From Cristatella mucedo (lineage: Eukaryota; Bryozoa; Phylactolaemata; Cristatellidae): a stretch of DNA of 64,000 nucleotides. The stretch's first letter is position 1. Each line of letters opens with the position of its first letter. Location: positions 12,719,221 to 12,783,220 of the forward strand of contig WPIO01000007.1 in the NCBI GenBank assembly GCA_009760855.2, read 5' to 3'. This document shows, one piece after another, positions 1-11,250 of this stretch. The translations under genes and the position numbers were made by a program. The notes under the pieces were generated by a model. It saw nothing but the letters and a program-made list of their open reading frames with translations. It had not been told where the DNA came from and ran no database searches.

Positions 1-1447
1 TAACATGGTTAGGGGTGACATGAACAGGGTCAGCATGCAAGTGTGGTTAGTGGCAGCATGCACAGTGTCAGCACGCATAAGCACATGAAGGACGAATGAC
101 GGGAACCCACTAAATACTGTCCTAAATATGTGTGTTTAAGTTCTTTTTAAATGTGGTCAAGTCAGGGGATGTTCTGAGGCAAGTCAGGAGGGAGTTCCAG
201 GCTTTGGGAGAATACGAACTAAATGCATGGTCTCCAAAGGATTTGAGGTTTATGCGAGGTATTGGTAAACTTTTGGATTCCGAAAAGCGGGCGGTACAAT
301 TCTTAGCCTGGTGGGGGAGTAGATTTGAGTGATAGGCTGGAGCCAAAGAATGAAGGGACCTGACAGTGAGCGACAAAACCTTGAAATCGATCCATCGCTT
401 GACTGGTAGCCAGTGCAGGTCGGCGAGAAGTGGTATGATGTGGCAACTGCAGCACTCACGACAGACAAGCCTACCTGCAGAGTTTTGCACCAGCTGTGAG
501 CTTCTGATTTCACATGCCGGTAGGCCAGCAAGCAGATCACAGATGTCAAGACGGGATGTCACGAATGCATGCACCAACTTAGACGTGGTTTCTTTATCTA
601 AACAAGCCCAAAGTTTAGCAATGTTACGTAGCTGAAAGTAGGCAGACTTGACTGTGGAGCTGATGTGGTCGTCTAGCGAGAGGTCACTTTGGAATATGAC
701 AACTAGATTTTGTGCAGATTCAACAGGAGATATGTTAGCAGAGCCGACTTTGAGCTTTTGCCGTTCCAATATCTGAATCACACTTGGTTTTCCAATAACT
801 AACAAGTTAGTTTTATCATCATTTATTTTAAGAAAATTTGCTTCCATCCATGTGCGGATGTCAACAATACATGCAGCAAGCGAGTTTGTATAGAGAATTC
901 AAGGTGCTCGAAGGCTGGGAGCGATCAAAGCAAAGGTACAACTGAGTGTCATTCTCATGGAAGTGGAAGCCTAGATTGAGCGTGGAAATCACATCGGCAA
1001 GAGGAAGAGTATAAACCGTGAAAAGAACCGGACCTATCACGGAGCCCCGAGGTACCCCATATTTCAGAGGTACCTTGGATGATCTTTGTCCATTCACGTC
1101 AATACTCTTGAGTCTCGCACTGAGATAGGACTTGAACAATTGCATAGCAATGCCAGTGATGCCCAGGCGAGATGAGAGGCGCTCTAGAAGAACTTTGTGA
1201 TCGATAGTATCTAAAGCTGCCGAAAGATCGAGCAAAACAAGCAGAGATACTCTACCCATGTCTGCATTCCTAAGTAGGTCGTTGTACACCCTAAGTAATG
1301 CTGACTCTGTAGAGTGATTAGCTCTAAAGCAATACAGGAACTAACTAGCAAGGTTTGAAGTTTCAATATATGAGTTCAGCTGGTCCGCCACGACTCCTTC
1401 CGGTGTCTTTGATAGGAAACGCAGAAGGGAGACTGGGAGGTAGTTAC
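1..1447 (-). mobile_element. LINE family A copy 1 (CR1/L2-like), broken
   Basis: Reading leftward, the copy runs from RT motif 1-2 sequence through the palm (861-1289, with an 'LLVLLDLSAALDTIDH' block and 'GVPRGSVIGPVLF') to the RT C-terminal region (122-847, including 'LNDDKTN'-type, 'SRLDYCNSLL'-type and 'HWLPVKRWIDFKVL' blocks). It ends in 3' UTR sequence that leaves the window. These blocks are typical of CR1/L2-clade ORF2. The catalytic YADD box is replaced by HEND (948-959), and a frame break separates the two ORF parts, so the copy is dead. The endonuclease and 5' part are missing (5' truncation). Upstream of about 1447 similarity to other copies stops. Confidence 0.85.
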
Positions 1448-2085
1448 ATCGTATAAGTTTTAGCTCAACTCCCAACTGTTCCAGTCGTTCTTTACTCTGT
1501 CAGATGTCAAAAACTCTGTCAAAAACAGAGCGCTGTCAGCTGGTCTGTTTTTTCCGCTGTGATCTGTGTGCGTACTTGCGCATGATTCAGTGCATAGATT
1601 TTACAATGGTGGCAATAAGTTTTTACGCAACGATAAGCTCACCCTCGAGTACTCGGCTAACCTGCTGCCCTTTGTTAGCTGTTCTTAAAGGCGCAAGCGG
1701 CTATGGTATTTTTCATAAATCTGCAAAGACCGACATCCTTTGCATGGGCTGAGTTGATGGCAAAGAACTCAAGTTTCTGGAGCCGCTACAGCGCATTTGT
1801 TTAACCAGTCTAGCTTAGCGTCCCTGGAACAGTAGGAACATCAAGCGGCATCTGTAGAACTAGGGGTCGTCATAGCCATGATAAAAAGAAATGCTCGCTA
1901 TGACTTCTTTCGCGCGAGCATTGGCACTGCACAATTACATTCGCTTAAACGCGAGCATATGTTAACGTTCTTGCTTCCCAGATTTTCTATTACGATCATT
2001 TCTGATGCTTTGACACTTTTACCATGCCTAATGAAGTTACAATAATGAAAAATGAGCGATAATCAGTAAACCTTGCTAGTAAGGT
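1448..2085. other. Unassigned spacer between two divergent LINE copies
   Basis: No domain, repeat family or RNA gene was recognised. It separates copy 1 (minus) from copy 2 (plus), whose truncated 5' ends face each other. The only open frame (1504-1752, plus) has no recognisable feature. Confidence 0.4.
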
Positions 2086-3545
2086 CCACTCTGGTTTTAG
2101 AGCTAATCACTAGACAGAGTCGGCATTGCTTTGGGTGAATAACAACCTACGTAGGAATTCAGATTTAGGTAGACACTCTCTACTAACTGTGCTCGAACCT
2201 TTGGTAGCTTTAGATACTATCAATCGCCACGTCCGTCTTGAGCGCATCTAATCTCCCCTTGGCGTCACTGGCTTTGGTTAAGGTCCTATCTCAGTGAGAG
2301 ACTCCAGAGTATCGTTGTGAATCGACACAGATCGTCCGAGGAAGCTCTAAAGTATGGGGTACCTCAGGTTCTGAGCTTGAAGTGATTTTGTTCACAATTT
2401 ATATTCTCCCTCATGCCCATGTGATTGCCAGGCACAATCTAGACTTTCACTTCTATGCAGATGACATTCAGTTGTACCTTTGCTTTGATCCCTCGCAGCC
2501 CTTGAGCCCGTCAAATTCGCTCAACTAACTTGCTGCATGTATTGATGGTATTCGCTCATGGATGGCAGCCAACTTTTTTTTAAATTGAATGAGGATAAAA
2601 TCAATTTACTTATTATGGGAAAACCGAGTGTTATTCAGAAATTAGTAAAGTTGGTGCATACAATCGGCTCTGCCAGCATATCTCCTGTTGAATCTGCACG
2701 ATATCTGGCCTTCCTGTTCCAAAGTGACCCTTCATTAGGCGACCACATCAGCTCCACAGTTACGTCTACCTTCTCTCAGCTACATGACATTGCTATGACA
2801 TTCCGGCTTGCTTAGACAGTGATAGCACGTCTGAATTGGTCCATGCATGTGTGACATCCATTCTCGAATTACGGTACTACATGCTTGCTGGTCTATCGAT
2901 TTGTACAATCAGGCGATTGATTGCAACTGGTAAAAAACTTTGAAGCTAGGCTTGTCTGTCTAGAGCGTCGGAATTGCCACATCACACCGCTTCTCACCGA
3001 CCTGCACTGGCTCCCAGTCAAGCAACGCATCGACTTCAAGGTTTTGTCATTCACTTTTAGGTCCCTTCCTTCTTTGGCTCCAGCCTACCAATCAGATCTA
3101 CGCCTTGGCCAGGCTTAGCATCGTACTACTCGCTTTTCGGAATCCGATTGTCTACCTACTATACCTCGTAGGAACCTCAAATCCTTTGGACGCTGCACAT
3201 TTAGTTCGTATGCCCCCAAAACCCGGAACTGACTACCGACTTGAGTCGCGACATCTCCTGGCTCGACCACATTTAAAAAGACAGTACAAACGCAGCTGTT
3301 TATCACAGCATTTAGTGGATTCATCCTTTGAGAGCTTATGGGTGCTGACACTGTGCATGCTGATCCTGTGCACGTCACCCGTAACCACGTTGTACCCGTA
3401 ACCATGCTGTCATTGAGCATCTACACTATTACCATTCGATCGTGCTTCCTTTACAGCAAATTTAAATTGCCTAGAAAGAGATTGATTTCTCTGAGAGCGC
3501 TACATCAAAATTATTATAGTTTTTATTTTTATTAGAAGCTTATAT
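2086..3545 (+). mobile_element. LINE family A copy 2 (CR1/L2-like), frameshifted, YADD intact
   Basis: Starts within RT at the 'FRANHSTES'-like block (about 2095), passes the palm and retains an intact catalytic YADD at 2454-2465 inside 'FHFYADDIQLYL'. It continues into the C-terminal region (2558-2815 and 2921-3118) and a 3' UTR with repeated GCATGCT-like words. The end is a conserved 3' terminus 'GCCTAGAAAGAGATTG' followed by a short ATT-rich tail near 3510-3535. Several frameshifts and in-frame stops separate the parts, so no protein is made. It is the only family A copy here with an unmutated YADD box. Confidence 0.85.
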
Positions 3546-3714
3546 TGCACTACCCATTGAAAGTACTGTTTTCAGGATTAATATTAACTTCTGTTTCATT
3601 TCTTCTGTCCAAAAACATATCTACTACTTCAGACTTCTTGGGAATGAAGTCTCATGGTGAAAGGTAAATTTGCACGATGAAAGTTGTTAGCAGTCTATTT
3701 TCAGTTCGCTTCGT

Positions 3715-3802
3715 AATACGAGCGTGAAGTATTGGCCACTGCCAGCAATGACGATAGCCGGTAAGGCTCTTCTGTCGCTATATGAGATAGGCCCTAGAAT
3801 CA
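3715..3802 (+). repeat. 3' half of the SINE-like repeat
   Basis: The stretch containing 'GGCTCTTCTGTCGCTATA' (about 3767-3784) matches the 3' half of the copy at 15.2-15.3 kb, including the preceding GATAGCC word and a trailing AATCAGCT. The tRNA-like half is absent, so this is a 5'-truncated fragment. Confidence 0.5.
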
Positions 3803-4424
3803 GCTAACCGTAAAGCTTAATTATAATTGCTAAACGGATTCCTTTGCAGGCAAACAACTGCACTCAGTGTCGTTTCAAGGGTTGTGTGGGCACCCGGGGA
3901 CAAACTATACAGATGGCGCCCCCCCCCCCAGTATTAGGCATCCATTTTGGCGCCCTTCGATTTCCCCTTCGATCTTGCACCCCCCCCCCGATCTGTCCCC
4001 TGCCCCCTTCGGTATACCACTGACTGCACTTGCTATTATGAGTACAACAGTAATAACTGTGATTTGTTTACAAAGGCCACTGGACAAATACATCTGTACG
4101 CAGCCCTTTAAAGCTCGCTGCAAGAAAATACACAAGCAAAGGTTAGCTTCGCGCATGGTATCATGCTTAGACGAGCGTGTAACAGCAAGCAAGTATCAAG
4201 CTTAGGTCAGCATGGTAAACCAACAAGAAGAAACAAACAACGCAGGGGAAAATAAAGGTTACTTGGAAAGAGGGAAAATGGTCGGGGACGAATGGGTCTT
4301 TCCCTGCGACTTTCGTTGTGCCAATTCATTGCCACCCTTATTTGGCCTAGGGGTAAGGTGCTCGCCATAAAAGACCATGGTCATAGGCTCGGTTGATGGC
4401 TGCATAAGTAAATAAAAATAAGAG
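3803..4424. other. Unassigned, with two poly-C runs
   Basis: No gene is recognised. Two runs of about ten C occur near 3918 and 3981. Overlapping open frames of about 100 residues on both strands show no domain and look like chance. Confidence 0.4.
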
Positions 4425-4830
4425 GGGTAATAATAAATCTGTACACCATCGTTACTTAATCTCTTTCTGGGCACTTTTCATACGCTTTATAGGATGCGTA
4501 ATCATTTAGCCATTGGTAACATGGACAGTATTAACATGCTTAATACGGTCTGTGGCGACATGCGGTGTCAACATACAAATTACTTTAGTGTTAGAATGCA
4601 CATTGTCGGCATGTGTAAGCACAGACAGGACCGTAACAAGGACCCTCCAATTGTTGTTAGAAACAGTGCGTGCTTATTCATCTTCTTTATAAATGTCGTC
4701 AAGTCTAGGGAAGTCGTAGCGTCAGTCGGGACGGAGTTCCAGGCTTTGGAACCATAGGAATTAAAGGCACGGTCTGCAAAGGATTTCTTATTCCTTTGAG
4801 GCATGGCTAAATTATTTGAGTGAGAAGAAT
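4425..4830 (-). mobile_element. LINE family A 3' fragment, copy 3
   Basis: The minus strand gives the block 'FADRAFNSYGSKAWNSVPT' followed by '..LDLTTFIKKMNKHALF', which is the C-terminal end of family A ORF2. The family 3' UTR follows, ending in 'AGAAAGAGATTAAGT' and an ATT-type tail around 4425-4440. The 5' end lies at the (ATT)n tail of the next copy, so this short element probably inserted into that tail. Confidence 0.75.
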
Positions 4831-4834
4831 GAGT

Positions 4835-6125
4835 GGTATGATAATAATAATAATAACAATAACAATGCATTTGATATAGTGCGTTCAGGGAACTTAATAT
4901 GTCTCTGTGCATTTTTCATATGCTGCAAAGAAAGCACGGTTGAAAAAACATACAAAAACATTTCAGACGATAGCATTCTGGTGTGAAGGAGTGATGGCAC
5001 TGTCCTGCTACACAGAAGCTGCCAGCGTACCTCTCCCATAAGGTGCTACAAAGCAGGATAAATGACAAACATCATTAATTTGTCTACATTGCGATGGTGA
5101 CGGCTTTTAGAGTGCTGGATTGTACTATGCCTAACCTGGTTGGGGAGTTGTTCTGATAGAGAGGCTGGATGGAGCAAGAGAATGAAGGGACCTAAAAGGG
5201 ATTGGCAAAGGCTTGAAGGCTGCTTAATTGGGAGCGAATTCCAGTCTTTAGGTGCATACGAACTGAAGGCCTGATCCGAAAAAAGATGACACTTCAGCAC
5301 GATGGACGACGAGGCGACAGAAAGCGGAGGTGTGGATGGTGTCAACACACACAGGAAGAGGAAGGAGGTCAGACAGACTGGTGAGAGCGATTGAAGGGAC
5401 ACATAAACTTCAGAGAGGGGATCTCAAAGCCAGTTAGATGTCTTATATTGAGGCTGTGGAGCTTAGACGGAAGCGGAGTGGTGTGGCAGCGATAGGCCGC
5501 TGACGACCGACCAGACGAGTGGCTGAGTGCTGCAAAAGTAGACGATATAGACGATTAGGGCACAGAACGAAGTCCTGGATATCGAAAATTGCAGTAATCT
5601 AGATGGGGATGCCACAAATGAGTTAACTAGTTTTTCTGTCGTACTCTTTTTGCATGCAGGCCCTGATTTTGGCGTTTTGCTAAGCTTTAAGAAGCCTGAC
5701 TTTACAGTACCGGCAATGTGCACATCTTATGATAAGTAGTTTAAGAATAGTAACCCCAGATTACCAGCCAAGATGACTGAAAGGATACGCTATAAAACAA
5801 TCTTAAGGGTGATTTCTTGTAACTTCAGGGTGATTTCAGGCCTGACCAATATATATATATATATATATAATTTAACGATGATAAGACCAACCTAATAGTT
5901 ATATATACGTATATATATATAAATATATATATGTATACGTATATATAACTATTAGGTTGGTCTTATCATCGTTGAACGGCAGGAAGTTAGTGACCATCCA
6001 AGCGCCAATGTCATCGATGCGGGCGTCTACGAGAACTAACCGAGTAAGATTTGGATCAGTGCTTAGCAAGGTCAAAGGATCTGTAGAGCTGACTTTCATC
6101 TGCATAGAAACGAAAGTCGTGATTA
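4835..6125 (-). mobile_element. LINE family A copy 4, rearranged
   Basis: The 3' end (4835-4935) carries the conserved 'ATTAAGTTCCCTGA' region and an (ATT/GTT)n tail. Upstream come scrambled C-terminal blocks: 'SDQAFSSYAPKDWNSLP' (in 5046-5402) and 'GTVKSGFLKL...TTEKLVNSFV' (in 5463-5723). Next is 'FLPFNDDKTNLIVI' and then RT motif 'FRFYADESQLYRSFD' at 6080-6120, where YADD has become YADE (6095-6106). The block order is disturbed and an inverted duplicate of the NDDKTN region lies at 5871-5923, so the copy has suffered internal inversion. Not functional. Confidence 0.75.
5871..5976. repeat. 106-bp spacer-less palindrome made of LINE sequence
   Basis: Positions i and 11847-i pair across the whole stretch, 50 of 53 pairs matching (mismatches at 5873/5974, 5914/5933 and 5922/5925). 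The outer 30 bases of each arm encode the family A 'FNDDKTNL' block in opposite directions. The inner part is TA-rich with a TATACGTATA core. Confidence 0.9.
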
Positions 6126-8496
6126 TTTTTGGCGATGAAATCGGTCAGAATTAAAGTACAGCATTACAGCATTACAGTATCAGACAGCGAAAACAAGAGA
6201 ACTTGAATACCGAAACCCGATGTATCGCGCACTTAAAGGGCCCAAAAGTTGAATGACAGGCATCATTTACACATACGCCCTGACATCTCTCATTAAAATA
6301 GGACCGAAACCAGTTTAGCACTACGTCAGCGATACCTTAATGCATCGAGAGGCGATGGTAAAAGACCTGGTAGTCCTACAATGCTGCCGATTTATATACG
6401 ATAACTTTTCAGAGGTTGTATATTAATCTTGATTGTTGATGAGGTGTAATTAAATACAAAACAGTACAGTTTCAGTGGAATGGTTAGCATCAAATCAGTA
6501 TAACAACTTGCCAGCGAGACCTCATGAATCGATTGAATAGTCCAGTTGCCATGCCAGCACTTAAGCAGTTCTCTCGATTTAGAATGGTAGAAGAAGATTA
6601 TGGATGAAAGTTACTTTGGTTCTCATGATCTAGGTTAGGATTTCCAACCATTGACCACGCGACAGCTGTTTCCACAAGAGATAGACTTCGAAAATATCTA
6701 CGGAAATATTTGCAATATATTGTATAGTGGTTAACAAGATTCCAGTGCATCTCATAAGGAGAACTACTATGACAGGCTGCTTCCGGGGACTGGTGCTTTT
6801 GTTTTCTTTTTAGCCTGGGAGAAAAGCGGTGAGTTCAGTAGTGACGTTCATTCAGGAAGTAAGAGAGAAAAGATCCGGTCGCTCACGGATTGCAGGTCAG
6901 TAGGGACGTCAGCAATTGAATAGAAAAGACCTTAACTCCGTAATATGTTACCTACGAGATTATTTTTGGAGGAAATCTCTGCAAAGTCGCCACTTAGATG
7001 AATGGGAAGTAAGTAATCTTGTGAGCATTTAAGAGAATGGTGGATATTTTCACATTAATACTTGATTTATTGGTCTGCTATTTGACTCTTTATCCTTACA
7101 GTTTTATTTAGCTTTAGCTAGAGTGAATTTACTCTAGCCACAACGTTAATCAAGTGCTTTGAGATTAACAGTGAGTCGTGACGTATCGGAGGCGTATCTT
7201 AAATTCAGCGTTCAGTATTCCTTATTTTCTTCAAGTCTACCATAAAGCCAAAAGATATTTACAAGCGAGCACGCAGCCATTTTTTAAATGAACCTAGCGT
7301 GCATGCTACGTCTCAGCAGTCTGGGCTTGGTCGTATTATCGTCGAGTGCCTATCTTTGCACATATTCAAGTCGCCGCCGAATTGTATATTTCATCAAACG
7401 TTTTGTGTTTTATAGCAACACAGCGTAGCTACATATTTCACCAGCACCGATACTTATCATCTCTCGCTCCGGATTCAGCGGGGGGGGGGGTTCACGTTGA
7501 AAATGTCGCACGCCGTATCTTACTTAACTCGTACGTTTACATACTCGTGCACTGCGTCTAACAAACCTGTTAATGATATGGTGCGAAAATGTATCTATGC
7601 TTTTAGTTAGATAGACTGTTCAAAAAAGCAGATTGCAGACGGATCTAAACTCGGTCGCACAGAATTCCTTGCATTATTGCCGCAGATGCTGTGGCCTCTA
7701 GACCGTCGTGGTAAGAACATGATTTTATACGTTCCCAGACATAATAAAGTTGTATACACCAAAAGATATATTTATTGATAGTCTCAAAAATTAAGAAAAT
7801 GCTTTTAGCCTATATCCATTTAGTATGACGTCGCCCAACCACGACTCTTTACGATCTCCCTTAGTTGGCCAAGAACATAGGCTTCAAGCTTTCCGTTGTC
7901 TCTCTAGTTTCAGCACGCATTCTCAAAGCTGTATTTTACTATTGAGCCGATATGATCGGGTACTGGTGTAAGAGCAAATAACCCTCCTCGCTGCTTGTAG
8001 ATATTGTCCCATACGCATTCTAAGAGCTCCAACAGGAATGGGTCAGGGCAATTGCATCATCCTGAAATCGGATTCGCAAAAATAAAAAGTACTTTCTTGA
8101 GTTTTTGTTTGTCAAGAAAGTTGGACTTCAAGGCTCAAATACTTTCCTTGGAGAGAGGTTAGTTACATGTTTTCGCAAGTGAATGACCCGAAGCATGCCT
8201 GATGACTGGCCATTAAAGCATTTTCTTGAAGAATCCTTATGTGGTGCTTATCGGAGTTGACTGCAGTGGCACACCCGGACATTTCGGACTCGAACCCGAC
8301 GAATGCTCATAGGATCAAATGCCGGGAATCGTAGACAACTCTCCTATCACCCGAACGGAGCAGAAGCGACAGACGCTTTGGCCACAATCTGCGAGAATTA
8401 TCTCCCCTACCGATTTTCCGCACATTTTCCCTCGTCGTCCCGGGTCGTCCTTTTTTTACTCTTCTTTTTTGAAGCCCTGGAAGCAGGCACGAGAAT
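6126..8496. other. Unassigned 2.4-kb stretch
   Basis: AT-leaning DNA with no recognised gene, LINE or SINE block. Open frames are short (under 80 residues). A run of ten G lies near 7481-7490. It may be intergenic or intronic. Confidence 0.4.
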
Positions 8497-8840
8497 CTTA
8501 TGGTGGCGACAGAAGCTTTAGCTCTTCAGGTCCTAGACTGTGGAACTCGCTTCCACAATTCTTACGCAACGACAACTGCTCTTCTGCTGCCGACTATGGC
8601 TCATCCTTTTCAGCGGTCCTGAGCTGATACTTCCATACTATTCACTACCTCAACTGCTCTCCTGACTCTGCTATGCTTCCAAATTTCTCTTTGCTGCGTG
8701 AGACCTAGTCTGTTGGCTACCGAATGCGTACCGAAAGCAGCTTAGGCTGTGAGTGTGCTATACAAAACTCTCCTGCGTAACAACCCCGTAGTCTTTATGA
8801 CTTTGTGGAGTTACAGACGGAGATACATTGCATTCTTTAT
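8497..8840 (+). mobile_element. LINE family B 3' end (CR1/L2-like)
   Basis: Encodes the block 'SFSSSGPRLWNSLPQFLRND' followed by the ORF2 C-terminus, then the family B 3' UTR ('GTGGAGTTACAGACGGAGAT' near 8808). The blocks recur at 24.5, 28.3 and 32.0 kb. The 5' part is truncated at about 8497, and in-frame stops break the reading frame. Confidence 0.8.
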
Positions 8841-9479
8841 GCTTAATATCATGCATACAAATAACCCATGATTATTGATTCTCGTACAGCGAGTTGTTTT
8901 GCACCTTAAAAAAGATTAAGTTTGTTTTTAGGCAACTGTAAAAATGACCCGTAGACAACATTATCACTATTCTTCCTAAATCTGCAGACACAGAGGTATT
9001 GAAGTGTATGCAGGCTAAATCTATCAGAGATTAGGAGAGTGATTTAGATTATTGGCGTTTCCTGAGTTATGTTGCATTATGAAGTAGGAAGGTCATATTC
9101 TGCAGTTTAAAACCTAGGGAAAGGTCATCTGCAGTAATGGTCAATCAGTTGTACTGTAGACTTGGAGCTAGTGAGTTTTATGTTAAGCCCAGTCTTATAC
9201 AGATGTGCCCCTCTGTGACTGTGTATAATATAGAGCTTAACGTAAATGATATGGGCTCTTTACTTAAGTTTGGGGATTCCTAAAAATCATGATAATGATA
9301 AGTCTTTGTATAGCACCCTAAGAAATCAAAATATATTCTTACGCGTTTAACTAGCTGCAGGTGAAGCGATAAACATGTCGGCTAAAGCTCTGCAGAACAG
9401 AGTTCCTCTATTTGACTTTGTCGCTGCATGCTTAATTTGGCGACAAATAGGCACAACGAGGACAATTCACGTGGAAGGA
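8841..9479. other. Unassigned spacer
   Basis: No coding, repeat or RNA signal was recognised. Confidence 0.35.
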
Positions 9480-10295
9480 GCGAGTGGTTTGAGGAACAGG
9501 TAGCTTAATGGCTTTCTTCTTGGAATGTCATCAAATAAGGAGATGGCGCGAGGCCATTCGGTAGTGAGCTCGAGGCTTTGGAAGCACAGGAACTGGAGGT
9601 CGTCAATGGAGTGATTCAAGCTTAATCAACTTTAGGCCTCTACATTATAAATTTGGAACTCACTTTGAAGTTATTACGTGTTTAAAAATAATGACTGCAG
9701 TCAGGAAGAGCGGGTTATGTGATGGGAAGCCCTGATTTGGAAAATTTCAGATGGGTAAGCCCAAGCAAGAGAACGGGGGAGGGACCTGAAAGTGAGGGAC
9801 GTAATCTTGAAGCACCTTGATGGGAAGCTGATGATGCGGATTCGTTTGCAGTTCTGTAGATCTGTAGGTATTTTTTGACGCTTTGACAGACAAGCCTTGT
9901 TTTCTGCCGAGTTTTACTCGAGCTGCGCTTGTCTTATCGCATAGGCAGGAAGACCCGCTAATTAGTAGCAAATTACAGAAGACGAGTCGGAAGGACACGA
10001 ATGCACGGACCAGCTTTAGACCAGCTTTTTTAGACCAGCTTTTTTAGACCAGCTTTTTTAGACCAGCTTGGCTGTGTTATTCTAATCCAACCCAGCCCCT
10101 AATTTTCACAGGTTTGAATAAACAAAAGCAGGCAGTTCAGAAGCTAAAAGTTGCCAACTGTCCGATCTAATTTTGAGAGCTAGGCTGTTCCGTTTCTTAG
10201 TAACACTTGGGTTGCCTACAATTAGCAGGTTAGTGCAATGTCATCCACAGCCAATCTGAGAAAGTTGCTACCATCCCTGTGCGAATTGCACCAAT
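9480..10295 (-). mobile_element. Old, degenerate LINE family A copy
   Basis: The order of landmarks matches the minus-strand copy at 1-850. There is a 'GAGCTCGAGGCTTTGG' region (LINE residues A-F-S-S-x-A-x-K-A-W-N), then 'GACGAGTCGGAAGGACACGA' near 9977, and the 'FLK' region with 'CCATCCCTGTGCG' near 10272. The minus frame 9747-9998 preserves only scraps. Divergence is much higher than in other copies, suggesting greater age. Confidence 0.55.
10008..10069. repeat. Short tandem repeat, about 16 bp unit
   Basis: AGACCAGCTTTTTT is repeated about four times (first unit shorter). It lies within the degenerate LINE copy where other copies have a single 'ACCAACTTAGAC'. Confidence 0.85.
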
Positions 10296-10343
10296 TCATT
10301 CCGAAATGGAGACCGGGGAGTTTGAGAAGCCGAAAGGAAAGAA

Positions 10344-10363
10344 ATTTATATATATATATATAT
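10344..10363. repeat. (TA)n microsatellite
   Basis: About ten TA units. Confidence 0.9.
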
Positions 10364-11094
10364 TCTGGATATATTCTGGACCACTATTCTGCTGTTGATC
10401 AAACGTTATGCTGATATGCGACCTTGCAGGTGATTGGCGTGTGCTTAAAGTTACAGTATGTGACTGTTATGTGACCAAATCTCGCTACCTGCCAAAAATG
10501 AATTCATATTTCCACGACGTGCATGTGCCCTGAGACAGTCTTGCGTAGTATGCCGATTGTTTATGACGTCGGTGAAGACTTCTTGTTGACTTCTTGCTTG
10601 TTGTTTTTCGACGTCTCATCTTCACATTATTTTTACTTGTCCAAGAGTGTCTGGAGACTTGCGGCTTCTTCTTTCCCGGGCCGCGATTATCTACATATTT
10701 TCTTCTGCAGTTACGTCCTATCGATTTAAACTTGATGAATCTAGCAAAGATCTCCGTGCACTTGCGCGCCAACTAACGTTTTGTTGTTTTGGCCATGCCT
10801 TGGTTGCTGAATCGTGCCGAAGGCGCAAACGTTTGAATTTCCTGTGCTTTGCTGTTGTGATAACTGTCGGTGCATGACGATGAAGAGGAGAGAGCTACCC
10901 GAGACAGCTGTGAAGGCGGCATATGCAAATCCTCGGTTGCAATTTGGCCTTGGAGCTAGGCGGGGAACTTCGAAGCCAAAAGTGAGTAAAGCCGAAGGCT
11001 CGACGGAGGAGTCGCACCCTGCCGCCTGCACCCAAGCGGCGTAGCCTAAACTGCCGAATTCGATTCGCTGCGTGTCTACGCGCAATGTGTAAAT
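10364..11094. other. Unassigned
   Basis: Open frames on both strands, including a Lys/Arg-rich 95-residue minus frame (10485-10772), show no family resemblance. No splice context was established. Confidence 0.35.
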
Positions 11095-11250
11095 CTGATG
11101 GTTGCTTTTCACGACCTCGGTCCCGAGGTCGTGCGTTCGAATCCTGCGGCGTGCGATCCTTTATTGCCGCTGCAAAGCGGTGGCGATGGCCGTAAATGCT
11201 CGTCTGTAGCTATACATAAAGAGGCTGCTGTTAAATCAGCTCGTATTTTG
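11095..11250 (+). repeat. tRNA-derived SINE-like repeat, copy 1
   Basis: About 155 bp alignable to 15190-15345. Shared words include 'GGTTGCTTTTCACGAC', 'CCGAGGTC', a box-B-like 'GTTCGAATCCTGCGG', 'GCGATCCTT', 'GCGGTGG' and 'GTTAAATCAGCT'. Box B is the internal pol III promoter element of tRNAs and tRNA-derived SINEs. A convincing box A was not found, so this is only SINE-like. About 75-80% identity by eye between the copies. Confidence 0.6.

Noticed and set aside
10485-10772. Lys/Arg-rich 95-residue minus frame
   Set aside because: No family recognised, overlapping plus frames of similar length, no splice support.
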